DNA from: Candidatus Rokuibacteriota bacterium
GTDB lineage: Bacteria; Methylomirabilota; Methylomirabilia; Rokubacteriales; CSP1-6
Direction of reading: 5' to 3'
Assembly (NCBI GenBank): GCA_030647435.1
Contig: JAUSJX010000134.1
Location: 1 to 64,000, forward strand
Length of the DNA: 64,000 nucleotides
The position numbers and the translations under genes were made by a program. Of this stretch, positions 39,385 through 49,147 are shown in pieces (position 1 is the stretch's first letter; each line of letters opens with the position of its first letter). The notes beneath the pieces were generated by a model. That model was not told the origin of the DNA. It ran no database searches and saw only the letters and a program-made list of their open reading frames with translations.

Positions 39385-41894
39385 CAGCTGAGGACGTGCA
39401 ATCCGGCGCAACGGCGGTGGGTAGCGCGGCATCCAGCTTGCAGAGAGCGGATCTGCTTCTCTCCGGCCTCACCTGTTCTGCCTGCGTCCGGAGGGTGGAG
39501 GAGGCGATTCGGGGGGTGCCTGGCGTCGAGTCCGCGTCGGTCAATCTTGCGACCGCGTGCGCGTTTGTGAGCTACGACAGCAGCCGGACCAGCCTTGCGG
39601 CCATCCACGATGCGATCAAGAAGGCCGGCTATCGCGTCGGGCTCGGGCGCGCTCGCTTTCATATCAAAGGGATGACCTGCGCCTCGTGCGTGACTCGTAT
39701 CGAGGGGGCGCTGAAGGCTACGCCGGGGGTGACTCGCGGCACCGTGAATCTTGGCGCAGAGGAGGCGGAGGTCGAGTACGCCCTGGGTGCCACCGACCTC
39801 AAGACCGTGAAGGCGGCCGTCGCCTCCACCGGCTACGACGTGACCGAGGGGCCCCCGCCGAGCAGCCCGTCCGCCGTCGACCAGGAGGCCAGCGCCCGAG
39901 AGCACGAGTACCGCACGCTCATGCGCCAGTGGTGGTTCGGCGCGGCGGTAGGCACATTCACCATGATCATGAGCTATCCGTGGCTCTTCCCGGGCCTGGG
40001 CAGGCTGTTCCCCCGGGACAGTCACCGGCTCTGGTACATGTGGGCCGGCATGGGCGTCGCCTCGCTCGCGGTGATCCTCTACAGCGGGCGCCACTTCTTC
40101 ACGGGCGCGTGGCAGGCCCTCAAGCACCGGTCGGCGAACATGCACACCCTGATCGCGCTGGGGACCGGGGTGGCCTGGATCTACTCGACCATCGCTTTGC
40201 TGTTCCCCGGCATGTTCCCGTCGCGCGAGTCTGCCGACGTCTACTACGACGTGACGGTGGTGGTGATCGCGCTGGTGGACCTGGGGCTCGCCATGGAGCT
40301 CAAAGCGAAAGGGCGGACCTCGGACGCGATCAAGAAGCTGATCGGTCTCCAGGCCAAGACGGCGCGCGTCCTGCGTGACGGCCGAGAGCTGGACATCCCC
40401 GTGGAGGAAGTTCTTGTCGGCGATACTGTGGTCGTCCGGCCGGGCGAGAAGATCCCGGTAGACGGCAAGGTGGTCGAAGGGTCCTCCGCCCTGGACGAGT
40501 CCATGGTGACGGGCGAGTCGCTTCCCGTGGAGAAGCTGGTAGGCGACGAGGTGATCGGCGCCACGATGAACACAACGGGGGCATTCCGCTTCGTCGCTAC
40601 CAAGGTGGGCAAGGACACGGCACTGGCCAATATCGTCCGGATGGTGCAGGACGCGCAGGGCTCCAAGGTCCCCATCCAGCGCATCGTGGACGTGGTCTCC
40701 GGGTATTTCACCCCGAGCGTGGCGATCCTGGCGATCCTCGGCTTCATGATCTGGTACACGTTCGGGCCCGAGCCTCGAGTGGTCTATGGGCTCATCGTCG
40801 CTGTCACGACGCTCATCATTGCCTGCCCTTGCGCCCTGGGCATGGCCACGCCCATGTCGCTGACGACCGGCGTGGGCCTCGGGGCGCTCAACGGCATCCT
40901 GATTCGGGGGGGCGACGCGCTGCAGTCGGCGGAGAAGCTCCAGACGGTGATCCTCGACAAGACGGGCACGATCACGCACGGGAAGCCCGTCCTGACCGAT
41001 GTCGTGCTGGGGCCCGGCTTCGACGAAGCCACCCTGCTGCGACTGGCCGGAGGTGTCGAGAAGTCCTCCGAGCACCCTTTGGCGGCCGCCATCGTGGAGG
41101 GGGCCAAAGCCAAGGGGCTGGCGCTGCCGGACCCGTCGAGCTTCGCCGCCTTCCCGGGGCACGGGATCGAGGCGACCGTGGAGGGCCGGGTGCTTCTCCT
41201 CGGCAATGCCAAGCTCATGCGGGATCGCAAAGTCGCGCTGGGCGACCTTGAAGCCCGGGCTCAGCAGCTCGCCGACGACGGCAAGACACCGATGTTCGTC
41301 GCCATCGACGGCAAGCCGGCCGGCATCGTGGCCGTTGCCGACACCCTGAAGGCAGACTCCCTGGCAGCGATTCAATCGCTCAAGGACATGGGGCTCGAGG
41401 TCGTGATGATGACCGGCGACAACGAGCGCACAGGGAAAGCCATCGCGCGCCAGGTAGGCATCGAGCGGGTCCTCGCCGAGGTCCTGCCTCAGGACAAGGC
41501 CTTCAATGTCCAGAAGCTCCAGCTCGAGGGCAAGCGCGTGGCGATGGTGGGCGACGGGATCAACGACGCGCCGGCCCTGGCCCAGGCCGATGTCGGGTTC
41601 GCCATCGGCACCGGCACCGACGTCGCCATCGCCGCCTCTGACATCACGCTGATCAAGGGCAGTCTGGGCGGGGTCGTGACGGCCATCCGGATCAGTCGCG
41701 CCACCATGCGCAACGTCTACCAGAACCTCACCGGAGCTTTCATCTACAACATGCTCGGCCTCCCCGTGGCCCTTGGCGTCCTCTACCCGTTCTTCGGCAT
41801 CCTGCTCTCGCCTCTCCTGGCGGCCCTGGCCATGTCCTTCAGCTCGGTGACCGTCATCGGCAACGCCAACCGGCTCAAGCGCTGGAGGCCATGA
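39381..41894 (+). CDS. copA: Cu+-exporting P-type ATPase with two HMA domains
   Basis: 837 aa. Two N-terminal heavy-metal domains: LTCSAC (Cys32, Cys35) and MTCASC (Cys100, Cys103). Eight transmembrane helices follow. Hallmarks are TGES in the actuator domain, the transmembrane metal site Cys482-Pro-Cys484 ([12 protein letters not shown]), phosphorylated Asp526 (DKTGTIT), [10 protein letters not shown], and [18 protein letters not shown]. It pumps Cu(I) or Ag(I) out of the cytoplasm. It overlaps both neighbours by 4 bp. Confidence 0.95.
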   Translation: MTAEDVQSGATAVGSAASSLQRADLLLSGLTCSACVRRVEEAIRGVPGVESASVNLATACAFVSYDSSRTSLAAIHDAIKKAGYRVGLGRARFHIKGMTCASCVTRIEGALKATPGVTRGTVNLGAEEAEVEYALGATDLKTVKAAVASTGYDVTEGPPPSSPSAVDQEASAREHEYRTLMRQWWFGAAVGTFTMIMSYPWLFPGLGRLFPRDSHRLWYMWAGMGVASLAVILYSGRHFFTGAWQALKHRSANMHTLIALGTGVAWIYSTIALLFPGMFPSRESADVYYDVTVVVIALVDLGLAMELKAKGRTSDAIKKLIGLQAKTARVLRDGRELDIPVEEVLVGDTVVVRPGEKIPVDGKVVEGSSALDESMVTGESLPVEKLVGDEVIGATMNTTGAFRFVATKVGKDTALANIVRMVQDAQGSKVPIQRIVDVVSGYFTPSVAILAILGFMIWYTFGPEPRVVYGLIVAVTTLIIACPCALGMATPMSLTTGVGLGALNGILIRGGDALQSAEKLQTVILDKTGTITHGKPVLTDVVLGPGFDEATLLRLAGGVEKSSEHPLAAAIVEGAKAKGLALPDPSSFAAFPGHGIEATVEGRVLLLGNAKLMRDRKVALGDLEARAQQLADDGKTPMFVAIDGKPAGIVAVADTLKADSLAAIQSLKDMGLEVVMMTGDNERTGKAIARQVGIERVLAEVLPQDKAFNVQKLQLEGKRVAMVGDGINDAPALAQADVGFAIGTGTDVAIAASDITLIKGSLGGVVTAIRISRATMRNVYQNLTGAFIYNMLGLPVALGVLYPFFGILLSPLLAALAMSFSSVTVIGNANRLKRWRP

Positions 41895-42271
41895 TGAGCT
41901 GGGACCGGGTGCTCGTGAATGGGGTCGGCCTCGCGCTGATCGCCTTCATCGTGTGGTTCTTCTGGCTCGTCAAGGCCAAGGGCGTACACGCCGCCGCCAC
42001 GGTCGGCGGCTACCAGGAGCAGATGGTGCTCGTGAAGGGGGGCTACACGCCGGACGTGATCGTGGTCGAGGCCGGCAAGCCGGTGCGCCTCAACTTCGTC
42101 CGCCAGGAGTCCGCCTCGTGCTCCGAGATGGTGCTGCTGCCGGCGTTCGGGAAGTCCGCGAAGCTCCCAGAGGGCGCGACAGTGCCCGTCGAGTTTCTGC
42201 CCAAGGAGAGAGGGGAGTTCGAGTTCGCCTGCCAGATGGGCATGTTCCGCGGGAAGGTCATTGTCGAATGA
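41891..42271 (+). CDS. Membrane-anchored cupredoxin-like protein
   Basis: 126 aa: one transmembrane helix ([20 protein letters not shown]), then a cupredoxin_1-type beta domain ([56 protein letters not shown]). Cys and Met near the end (CQMGMFRG) resemble the copper site of these proteins. It overlaps copA by 4 bp and probably binds copper on the outer face for transfer to or from the ATPase. Confidence 0.85.
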   Translation: MMSWDRVLVNGVGLALIAFIVWFFWLVKAKGVHAAATVGGYQEQMVLVKGGYTPDVIVVEAGKPVRLNFVRQESASCSEMVLLPAFGKSAKLPEGATVPVEFLPKERGEFEFACQMGMFRGKVIVE

Positions 42272-42286
42272 GCAAGGAGGAGGACC

Positions 42287-42430
42287 ATGGCAAAGGATCC
42301 CGTGTGCAAAATGAACGTGGAGGAGAGCAAGGCCGCGGCGACAGCCAAGTACGACGGCAAGACGTACTACTTTTGCTCGGAGAGCTGCAAGGTCAGGTTC
42401 GAGAAGAAGCCGACGGAGTATGTCGGGTGA
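42287..42430 (+). CDS. YHS-domain protein
   Basis: 47 aa: MAKDPVCKMNVEESKAAATA then KYDGKTYYFCSESCKVRFEK. This is a complete YHS domain, with the DPVCKM and YYFCSESCK motifs that bind metal. Stand-alone YHS proteins often accompany copper or mercury transport ATPases. It lies 15 bp after the cupredoxin-like gene with an AGGAGGAGG ribosome site. Confidence 0.9.
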   Translation: MAKDPVCKMNVEESKAAATAKYDGKTYYFCSESCKVRFEKKPTEYVG

Positions 42431-42442
42431 TCGTCTGAGGGT

Positions 42443-42946
42443 GTGGACTCACCGCTGGATGGCAGCCCAGTGAAGCGGCTGGTTGATCTGCCCGAGATCA
42501 ACGTGGCGCTCTTTGCGTTCTTGCTGAACCTCGTCTGGGAGTTCGGGCAGGTCCCGCTCTACAGGGACCTGCCTTCGCAGGGGCACTGGGCATCGATCAA
42601 GCTCTGCGCCCGTGCGACGCTGGGGGACGCCGTTATCGCTGTCGTGGCCTTCTGGGTTGTCGCTGCCGTGGTGGCGTCGAGGCGGTGGATCACGGCTCCA
42701 TCAGCTGTGCACGTCGCCTGCTTCGTCGGCGTCGGCTTGGCCATCTCCACGGCGCTGGAATGGATGGCGATACACGTCCAGGCGCGGTGGGTCTACGGGA
42801 CATCAATGCCAATGGTCCCGGTTCTGCGGGTGGGTCTGGCCCCGGTCCTCCAGTGGGTCATCGTCCCGCCGCTCGTTGTGTGGTTCGTCAAGCGTCAGCT
42901 GGCAGGAACTCGTCAGAAGGAGGTCACCTATGCTCCACATCGTTGA
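42443..42946 (+). CDS. Hypothetical four-helix membrane protein
   Basis: 167 aa from GTG, four hydrophobic helices: INVALFAFLLNLVWEFGQVP, LGDAVIAVVAFWVVAAVVAS, AVHVACFVGVGLAISTALEW and VLQWVIVPPLVVWFV. The NLVWEF motif recurs in uncharacterised membrane proteins. No function known. It overlaps the DUF302 gene by 17 bp. Confidence 0.7.
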   Translation: MDSPLDGSPVKRLVDLPEINVALFAFLLNLVWEFGQVPLYRDLPSQGHWASIKLCARATLGDAVIAVVAFWVVAAVVASRRWITAPSAVHVACFVGVGLAISTALEWMAIHVQARWVYGTSMPMVPVLRVGLAPVLQWVIVPPLVVWFVKRQLAGTRQKEVTYAPHR

Positions 42947-43313
42947 GTCGCGAAAGCCGCTGGACCGCGTTGCCAAGGACCTGGAAGACGCGGTGGCACG
43001 GCACCAGTTCGGGGTGCTGGGCGTACACGACCTCAAGGCCACCATGGCCAAGAAGGGCGTGGACTTCGGCCCGGAATGCCGGATCTTCGAGGTGTGCAAT
43101 CCACATCAGGCGAAGAAAGTCCTGGAGGCGAACCTGGAGATCTCCACGGCCCTGCCCTGCCGGATCTCGCTCTACGAAGAGGGCGGGGTCTGCAAGTTGG
43201 CGACGATCAAGCCCACGACGCTGATCGACCTGTACTCCACGCCCGGTCTCAAGGCCGTGGCCGAGGAGGTGGAGGCGACGCTCGAGGCCATCATGGCCGA
43301 GGCGGCCCGCTAG
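42930..43313 (+). CDS. DUF302 family protein, copy 1
   Basis: 127 aa, soluble, one DUF302 domain: LHIVESRKPLDRVAKDLEDA, FGVLGVHDLKATMAKKGVD, FEVCNPHQAKKVLEANLEI, ALPCRISLYEEGG. The VCNPHQA motif with Cys and His is conserved. A second copy at 52834-53217 is about 75% alike by eye. DUF302 function is unknown; it is frequent in metal or oxidative-stress loci. The AGAAGGAGG site precedes the ATG. A Met-rich gene follows in both copies. Confidence 0.9.
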   Translation: MLHIVESRKPLDRVAKDLEDAVARHQFGVLGVHDLKATMAKKGVDFGPECRIFEVCNPHQAKKVLEANLEISTALPCRISLYEEGGVCKLATIKPTTLIDLYSTPGLKAVAEEVEATLEAIMAEAAR

Positions 43314-43459
43314 CGTATGGGATGTTCCTTGTGAGTCTCACGCGATCCCGGGGAAGGTGATGCGACCGCGGGGAGGAATACCGAAAGGAGGTGGATTGAC
43401 GATCTACGCGATGTGACGGATGCCCTCGCATAACCCATGTTCACAATTGGAGTCGCGGA

Positions 43460-43771
43460 ATGAGACAGGTAATGAGAATCATAGTGATGGTGATGCTCGT
43501 GGTCGCCGTGGCGACGATGGGCTACGCTCAGACCGGAGCGATGACTCCTGAGCAAATGAAGATGATGAGCGGTCAGATGAAGATGATGGGCGACCAGATG
43601 AAGGGCGGAAAGATGACTGCCGATCAGATGAAGATGATGGCCGAGCATATGCAAATGATGGCCGATCGGATGAAGGATGGCCAGATGACCCCTGACCAGA
43701 TGAAGATGATGAACGAGCACATGAAGACGATGGACGAGCATATGAAAGGCAAGATGAAGGGCAAGATGTAG
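43460..43771 (+). CDS. Secreted Met-rich repeat protein, copy 1
   Basis: 103 aa. A signal peptide (MRIIVMVMLVVAVATMGYAQ) is followed by about seven near-repeats of the type MTPEQMKMMSGQMKMMGDQM. The mature part is roughly one-third Met with Gln, Lys and Asp, forming likely amphipathic helices with Met clusters every three to four residues. Such Met-x2-Met arrays can bind Cu(I). The near-identical copy is at 53315-53629. The location beside DUF302 and copA supports a periplasmic copper-buffer role, which is inference. Confidence 0.8.
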   Translation: MRQVMRIIVMVMLVVAVATMGYAQTGAMTPEQMKMMSGQMKMMGDQMKGGKMTADQMKMMAEHMQMMADRMKDGQMTPDQMKMMNEHMKTMDEHMKGKMKGKM

Positions 43772-43795
43772 TTGTTCGCTGAGACACACATTCGG

Positions 43796-43840
43796 GCGGC
43801 CCCTCGATGGGCGATGGCACTTCGTCTTTTGGGGGGCCGC
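43796..43840 (+). terminator. Conserved hairpin after Met-rich gene, copy 1
   Basis: An 8-bp stem (GCGGCCCC at 43796-43803 with GGGGCCGC at 43833-43840) and a 29-nt loop. In copy 2 (53654-53698) a C-G pair is replaced by T-A, so pairing is kept. A second perfect 7-bp hairpin (GCTGACG/CGTCAGC) lies at 43884-43902. It probably terminates or stabilises the transcript. Confidence 0.6.
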
Positions 43841-44024
43841 TCGGTGTGAACATGCTTTCGACGGTTAGGAGCGAGTGTGAGAGGCTGACGTGCTGCGTCA
43901 GCGGCTGATTCCGAAGAGGTCTCGTCAAGAAGTGTGTAAACGAGATCAGGCGGCGGCCTTCGCGTTGCCCCGCTTCTCCCGCACTCCGTCGACGTACACG
44001 ACCACGAGGAGGGGAGAGAAGGCC

Positions 44025-46642
44025 ATGAAACCGGACCGCGGGATCATCATCGTCAGCGGCTCCAACGGACGGATCGGCGATGCCGTGATGCGACGGTTCG
44101 CCGGGCGCTTCGAGGACGTCGTCGGGTTCGACCGCAAGGCGCCCCAACCGGCGCCGCCGGGCTGCGTGTATGCCTCCGTCGACATCACGTCCGACGAGAG
44201 CGTGCGGGACGGGCTCCGCACCATCCGTGACCATCACGGGGCGCACGTCGCCTCGGTGATCCATCTCGCCGCCTACTATGATTTCTTCGGCAGGCCGAGC
44301 CTAAAGTACGAGGAGATCACCGTCCACGGCACGGGTCGACTCCTGCGCGGGCTGCGGGAGCTCGGCTTCCGGGTGGAGCAGTTCGTGTTCTCGAGCACGA
44401 TGCTCGTGCACCGGCCGGGGGAGCCGGGCGAGTTCCTCACGGAAGACTGGCCGCTCGAGCCGACCTGGGCGTACCCGGCGTCGAAGATCCGGACCGAGCA
44501 GCTCATCCGCGACGAACGAGGCGACATCCCGGCCGTGCTGTTGCGCATCTCCGGCGTCTACGACGACCGGTGCCACTCGATCCCGCTGGCGCACCAGATC
44601 CAGCGCATCAACGAGCGTGACCTCACCAGCCGGTTCTACTCCGGCTCGACTGCGCACGGCCAGGCCTTCATGCACATGGATGACCTGGTGGACGCCATCG
44701 AGCGCGTCGTCGAGCGCCGCGCCACACTTCCGCCGGAGCTCGCGCTCCTCCTCGGCGAGTCGGAGGCGCTCAGCTACGACGAGCTGCAGCACAGCATCGC
44801 GCGCCTGATCCGCGGCGCCGGCAAGGAGACCATCGCGATCCCCTCCGCGCTGGCGCCCCTCGCGAAAGCGGGCGCCTGGGTGCTGGACGACGTCCCCAGA
44901 CAGGAGGGGTTCGTCAAGCCGTGGATGATCGACCGCGCGAACGACCACTATGCGCTCGACATTACGCGCGCCCGCACCCTGCTCGGATGGGAGCCGAAGC
45001 GCTCGCTGCGCGAGACGCTGCCGCAAATGGTGGCGGCGCTGAAGGCCGATCCGCTCGGCTGGTACCGCGAGAACGAGCTGGAGCCTCCGTCCGAGATCGA
45101 GAAGACTCTCGGGGAGTCCGAGGCGCCGGTCGCGGCGTCGCCGCAGGAGCGGCCCCCCGGGTCGCGGACGGAGCACGTCCACGAGTCGCCCGGGGCGCCA
45201 AGCCTCGTGAGCCCCGAGCCCACGCACCACGCCGGCCACGCGCCGTCGCACCCGCACTATCCGGCCCCGATGCCGCCTGGCGTTGGGATGCAGCCGCACA
45301 AGGCCACGGCGGCGGCTCCCGGCGATGCGACAATGGCGATGGCGCACGGCCAGGGTGCGCCCTGGGCGCACTTTGCCAACATGACGTTGGGCCTGTGGCT
45401 CATCACCAGCGCATTCGCGCTCGGGTACCGCAGCGCGGCGCTCCAAGTGAGCGACGTCGCGAGCGGCGCGCTCGTCATCCTGCTCGCCGCGCTCTCGCTG
45501 TCGCGCGGACCGTTCTGGAAGCTGTGGGCGCCGTGGGCAAACTCGCTGGTCGGCCTGTGGTTGCTCTTCGCCCCCCTCGTCTTCTGGGCGCCCACGGCCG
45601 CCGCCTACGCCAACGACACGCTCGTCGGCGCGTTGGTCGTCGTGTTCGCCATCCTGGCGCCGGGGATGCCGATGGCACCGGGGATGAGCATGGAGCCCGG
45701 CCCGGACGTGCCGCCGGGCTGGTCCTACAACCCTTCCAGCTGGCCGCAGCGGGCACCGATCATCGCGCTCGCGCTCGTCGGCTTTTTCCTCTCGCGGCAG
45801 ATGACCGCGTTCCAGCTCGGCCACGTCGCCACGCTCACCGACCCGTTCTTCGGGATCGGCACGGAGCGCGTGCTGACCTCCGACGTGTCGCGCGCCTTCC
45901 CCATCCCCGATGCGGGACTCGGCGCCGTCGCGTACATGGTCGAGTTCCTGATGGGCTTCATGGGTGACAAGCGCCGGTGGCGGACGATGCCGTGGATGGT
46001 CACCTTCTTCGGCATCCTCGTCGTTCCGCTCGGCATCGTCAGCATCACGCTGATCATCCTGCAGCCGCTCGCGGTCGGGGCCTGGTGCACGCCGTGCCTC
46101 ATCGCCGCCGCCGCGATGCTTGTCATGATCGCCTTCACGCTCGACGAGGTCGTGGCCATGGGCCAGTTCCTGGTCCAGGCCCGCCGGGAGGGGCAGCCGC
46201 TGTGGCGCACGTTCTGGCTGGGGGGCACCCTGCGGGACCTGCCGGTTACCGGTCCCGTTCGCCCCGACGTGGTGAGTGCCAAGGCAATGGTCTGGGGCGT
46301 GGCGATGCCGTGGAACCTGCTCCTGAGCGTGGGCCTCGGCGTTTGGCTGATGCTCGCGCCTTCGGTGCTTGGAAGCGCCGGCGGGGCCGCCCACAGCGAC
46401 CATCTCGTCGGGGCCCTGATCGTGACCACTGCCGTGATCGCGCTGGCCGACGTGGGCCGCGCGATGCGCTTCATCAACATTGTCTTCGGTGCCTGGGTGA
46501 TCGCCGCCCCGTGGCTTCTCGGCGGCGCCACGCCCGCCTCGAGGTGGAGCGACGCGACCGCCGCGGCGCTGGTGATCCTGCTGAGCCTGCCGCGGGCCCC
46601 GTGGGCGAGCGCTACGGCACGTGGGAGCGCTTCATCCGGTGA
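44025..46642 (+). CDS. SDR/epimerase-SPW-VKOR-SPW fusion protein (frameshift near C-terminus)
   Basis: About 872 aa. Domains: NAD-binding short-chain dehydrogenase/epimerase (1-340; IIIVSGSNGRIGDAV, YPASK active-site motif); a His/Pro-rich linker (about 385-440); an SPW repeat (440-530); a vitamin K epoxide reductase-like domain (about 560-730) with redox Cys688/Cys691 in AWCTPC; and a second SPW repeat (740-860). The first reading frame runs past about 46597 into the next gene. The usual ending (GERYGTWERFIR) is in the +2 frame, so a one-base deletion is likely. It may couple redox or disulfide chemistry to NAD. Confidence 0.75.
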
Positions 46643-46745
46643 CCCCGCTCCAGCGCGGCACGTCGCAGGACGTGGTCGGCAGTGCCTGCTGAGGCGCCCG
46701 GAGTCCAGGGATGACATCGTTGAACAACGCCGGAGGGTGAAAGCC

Positions 46746-47495
46746 ATGCCCACCGTTGACCCTAGCTTCCGCTACGTGTGGCTCATATGGGCTAGTCTCT
46801 TTCTGCTGCCTTGGACTGCGCTGTTTGTCGCGTGGCCGGCGTTACGCCGGCCCATGCTCTGGGCCAGTGCGCTGACGGCACCGCTTGGTTTGACCGAGCC
46901 TTTGTTCGTGCCCGCGTACTGGAACCCGCCGAGCTTGTTCGATCTCGCGCATCGCACCGGCTTCGACATCGAAAGCCTCATTTTCTGCTTTGCCATTGGC
47001 GGGTTGGCTGCGGCGGGCTACCGGGTACTGGCGCCGGACTCGGAACATGCTCTCGCGCCTCAAGCTCGCAACTCTCACCTACATCGCTGGCACCGCGCCG
47101 CGCTTGCGAGTCCGTTCTTCGTATTTGCTGTGTTGCTGATGCTGCCATGGAACCCGATCTATCCGGGTATTGCGGCGCTGTTCGTAGCCGCATTGGCAAG
47201 CGGCCTGTGCAGACCCGATCTGTGGCGCAACACGCTCGCCGGTGGGCTGGTGTTTCTTGCGCTGTACGCGGTCTTCCTGCTCGGCTTGAAATCGCTGTGG
47301 CCTGGCTACATCGAGGCGGTGTGGAACCTCCGCGATCTGATCGCCTGGCGGCCTGCAGGGCTGCCGCTGGAGGAACTGCTTTTCGGCTTTGGCTTCGGCA
47401 TGTATTGGAGCAGCGTTTACGAGCACGTCACATGGCGGCAACGCGATGCCTTGCGCCTCCAAGCCATCACTGCCAACGGGAAGTACGCAAGATGA
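46746..47495 (+). CDS. Lycopene-cyclase-domain-like membrane protein
   Basis: 249 aa, about seven hydrophobic helices: LIWASLFLLPWTALFVAWPA, TAPLGLTEPLFVPAYWNPP, ESLIFCFAIGGLAAAGYRVL, LPLEELLFGFGFGMYWSSVY. The paired PxE..F.P.YW and LPxEE motifs are typical of the heterodimeric-type lycopene cyclase fold. Catalytic activity cannot be assumed. It has its own ribosome site (GGAGGGTGAAAGCC) and is treated as separate from the preceding fusion although no stop separates them in this frame. Confidence 0.65.
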   Translation: MPTVDPSFRYVWLIWASLFLLPWTALFVAWPALRRPMLWASALTAPLGLTEPLFVPAYWNPPSLFDLAHRTGFDIESLIFCFAIGGLAAAGYRVLAPDSEHALAPQARNSHLHRWHRAALASPFFVFAVLLMLPWNPIYPGIAALFVAALASGLCRPDLWRNTLAGGLVFLALYAVFLLGLKSLWPGYIEAVWNLRDLIAWRPAGLPLEELLFGFGFGMYWSSVYEHVTWRQRDALRLQAITANGKYAR

Positions 47496-47564
47496 CTGAG
47501 GCTTTGTACGACAGCGCGGATGCGCCTAATGGAGGCGCGACGACAAACCGGAAGGACAACAGTC

Positions 47565-47762
47565 ATGGCATGGATTACGGAAAACTGGTTCTGGGTGTTG
47601 ATCTTCATTGCCTTTATCGCGATGCACATGTTCGGTCACGGCGGCCACGGTGGTCATGGCGGTCATGGTAAAGGTGATCGTCAACGAAGCAGGGATGAAA
47701 GAGAACAAGACGAAGCGCAAGGTAGCGTCGTGAAGACGAGTACAGGCGGGCATCAGCACTGA
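47565..47762 (+). CDS. DUF2933-like His-rich membrane protein
   Basis: 65 aa: one transmembrane helix (ENWFWVLIFIAFIAMHMFG) followed by a GHGGHGGHGGHG array and a charged tail ending GGHQH. The ENWFW..... MH.FGHGG pattern is that of short DUF2933 proteins in metal-resistance loci. The His array may bind Ni, Zn or Cu. A GGAAGGACAACAGTC site precedes the ATG. Confidence 0.75.
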   Translation: MAWITENWFWVLIFIAFIAMHMFGHGGHGGHGGHGKGDRQRSRDEREQDEAQGSVVKTSTGGHQH

Positions 47763-47856
47763 AAGGCTGAGCTCAGTCGCATTCGGGAGTTGAAGGAAAG
47801 AACTGTCACCCGTGACATAGCACTGAACAACCGCGAAGCGTAAAGGAGGAAGAGCA

Positions 47857-48126
47857 ATGCTGAATATCAAAATCGTGAGCTGGTCGCTGGGAATCTTTAC
47901 CGCCATCAGCTTCGTCCTGTGCGTCATCTACGGATTGATCGTGCCGACGAGCTTACACATGGCTCCATTCTTGGAGATGGCTTTACCGGCTTTCAAGTGG
48001 CTGACCTTTGGGGGCTTCTGCCTGGGGTTGATTGAGAGCTTCCTCTACGGCGTATACGCCGGACTCGTGTTCGTCCCCATCTACAACTTTCTCACCCGCC
48101 GGTGGGGTGTGCCGGCAAAGCAGTAG
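47857..48126 (+). CDS. DUF5676 family membrane protein, second copy
   Basis: 89 aa, a paralogue of 37567-37833: SLGIFTAISFVLCVIYGLIV, FKWLTFGGFCLGLIESFLYG, YAGLVFVPIYNFLTRR. The AAAGGAGGAAGAGC ribosome site is near perfect. It follows the DUF2933-like gene, as the first copy sits near its own DUF2933 gene, so the pair has been duplicated or acquired twice. Confidence 0.85.
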   Translation: MLNIKIVSWSLGIFTAISFVLCVIYGLIVPTSLHMAPFLEMALPAFKWLTFGGFCLGLIESFLYGVYAGLVFVPIYNFLTRRWGVPAKQ

Positions 48127-48206
48127 TTACACATCGGGCCGCCCATGATGTGAGTTGGCTCGTGCGTGGTAGGGGACTCTATTAGGGCAAACGGAAGGGT
48201 TCTAGC

Positions 48207-49096
48207 GTGATCAGTAAACACCTGTTTGTGCTGCTCGCCTGTGTGTTCGTCGTCATGATCGGCCTGGGCATTACGATGCCGGTGCTTCCGTTCTACGTCG
48301 AGCGGCTCGCGCTGGCAGAGGGCGTATCGCGCCAGTCGGTGGTGAGACACGTCGGCTTGTTGACCGGCGTGTACGCGCTGGGGCAGCTCATCTTCGCGCC
48401 CGTGTGGGGGCGCTTGTCGGATCGAACGGGAAGAAGACCGCTCATCTTGGTCGGCATTGCGGGCTACGTGATCGCGCAGGTTCTTTTCGGTCTGGCCACA
48501 TCGCTGTGGCTGCTCTACGCGGCGCGCATTCTCGGAGGCATGTTGTCCTCGGCAACACTGCCGGTCTCGGCAGCTTACGTTGCCGACATGACGACTGATG
48601 AGGAGCGCGGTCGAGGGATGGCGTGGTTGGGCAAGGCGGTGAGTCTCGGCTTCGTCGTCGGTCCGGCGCTCGGCGGAACATTGTCCCGCAGAGACCTGCA
48701 TGTCACCGCGCGCTATGGGCACTTCCTGATTGATAGTGTCTCGGTCCCGTTCTTCGCGGCAGCCTTCTTGGGTCTGCTCACGCTTTTCGGGGCGATGCGG
48801 TGGCTGCCGGAGTCGCTGCCCGCACAGGCGCCGCGCGCCGCGGGCGAAGAGGCGGAGTCGGATTGGCGAAGGCTAGCGCGAAGTCTCGGCCCGCTCCTTG
48901 GTCTGGCGCTCGGCGTCCGAAATGCAGCCAACAGTCTCGGTCAGGCGAGCGGACCACTGTTGGGGGGCGCGTGTTCATTTGGCAGATGAACGCGCCGTAC
49001 TTGCTGACCGGGGCATTGTTGGTCGCGGTCGCTTTGGTTATCGGGTGGAAGGCGATGGAAAGGCAGCGGCGAAAAATTGGGCAAGCCATTCGATAA
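48207..49096 (+). pseudogene. MFS drug/tetracycline-type exporter with internal deletion
   Basis: The first six helices of a major-facilitator exporter are intact: ACVFVVMIGLGITMPVLPFY, GRLSDRTGRRPLILVG (A-motif), AARILGGMLSSATLPVSAAY. The protein then jumps from LARSLGPLLGLALG to VRNAANSLGQASGPLLGGA, skipping several middle helices. It shifts frame near 48970 and finishes as FIWQMNAPYLLTGALLV and KAMERQRRKIGQAI. The ending matches normal relatives, so the loss is internal. Inactive as an exporter. Confidence 0.75.
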
Positions 49097-49147
49097 ACCG
49101 ATGAAGACCTTGGCGAAAACGTCGCCACGGCATGTTAGGAGAGGGCA

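Larger units (their letters stand above)
42930..43925 (+). repeat. Segmental duplication, copy 1 (DUF302, Met-rich gene, hairpins)
   Basis: This segment and 52834-53772 share gene order, gene sequence and the downstream non-coding structure. Even the bases after the Met-rich gene (GCTGAGACACACATTCGGGC, then GGCTGATTCCGA) are retained. The copies then join different genes: an SDR fusion here and an EamA transporter there. Confidence 0.85.

Noticed and set aside
43460-43771. Direct repeats in the Met-rich gene read as a tandem or CRISPR-like array
   Set aside because: The periodicity follows the coding repeat of MxxM units; there are no constant repeats with unique spacers.
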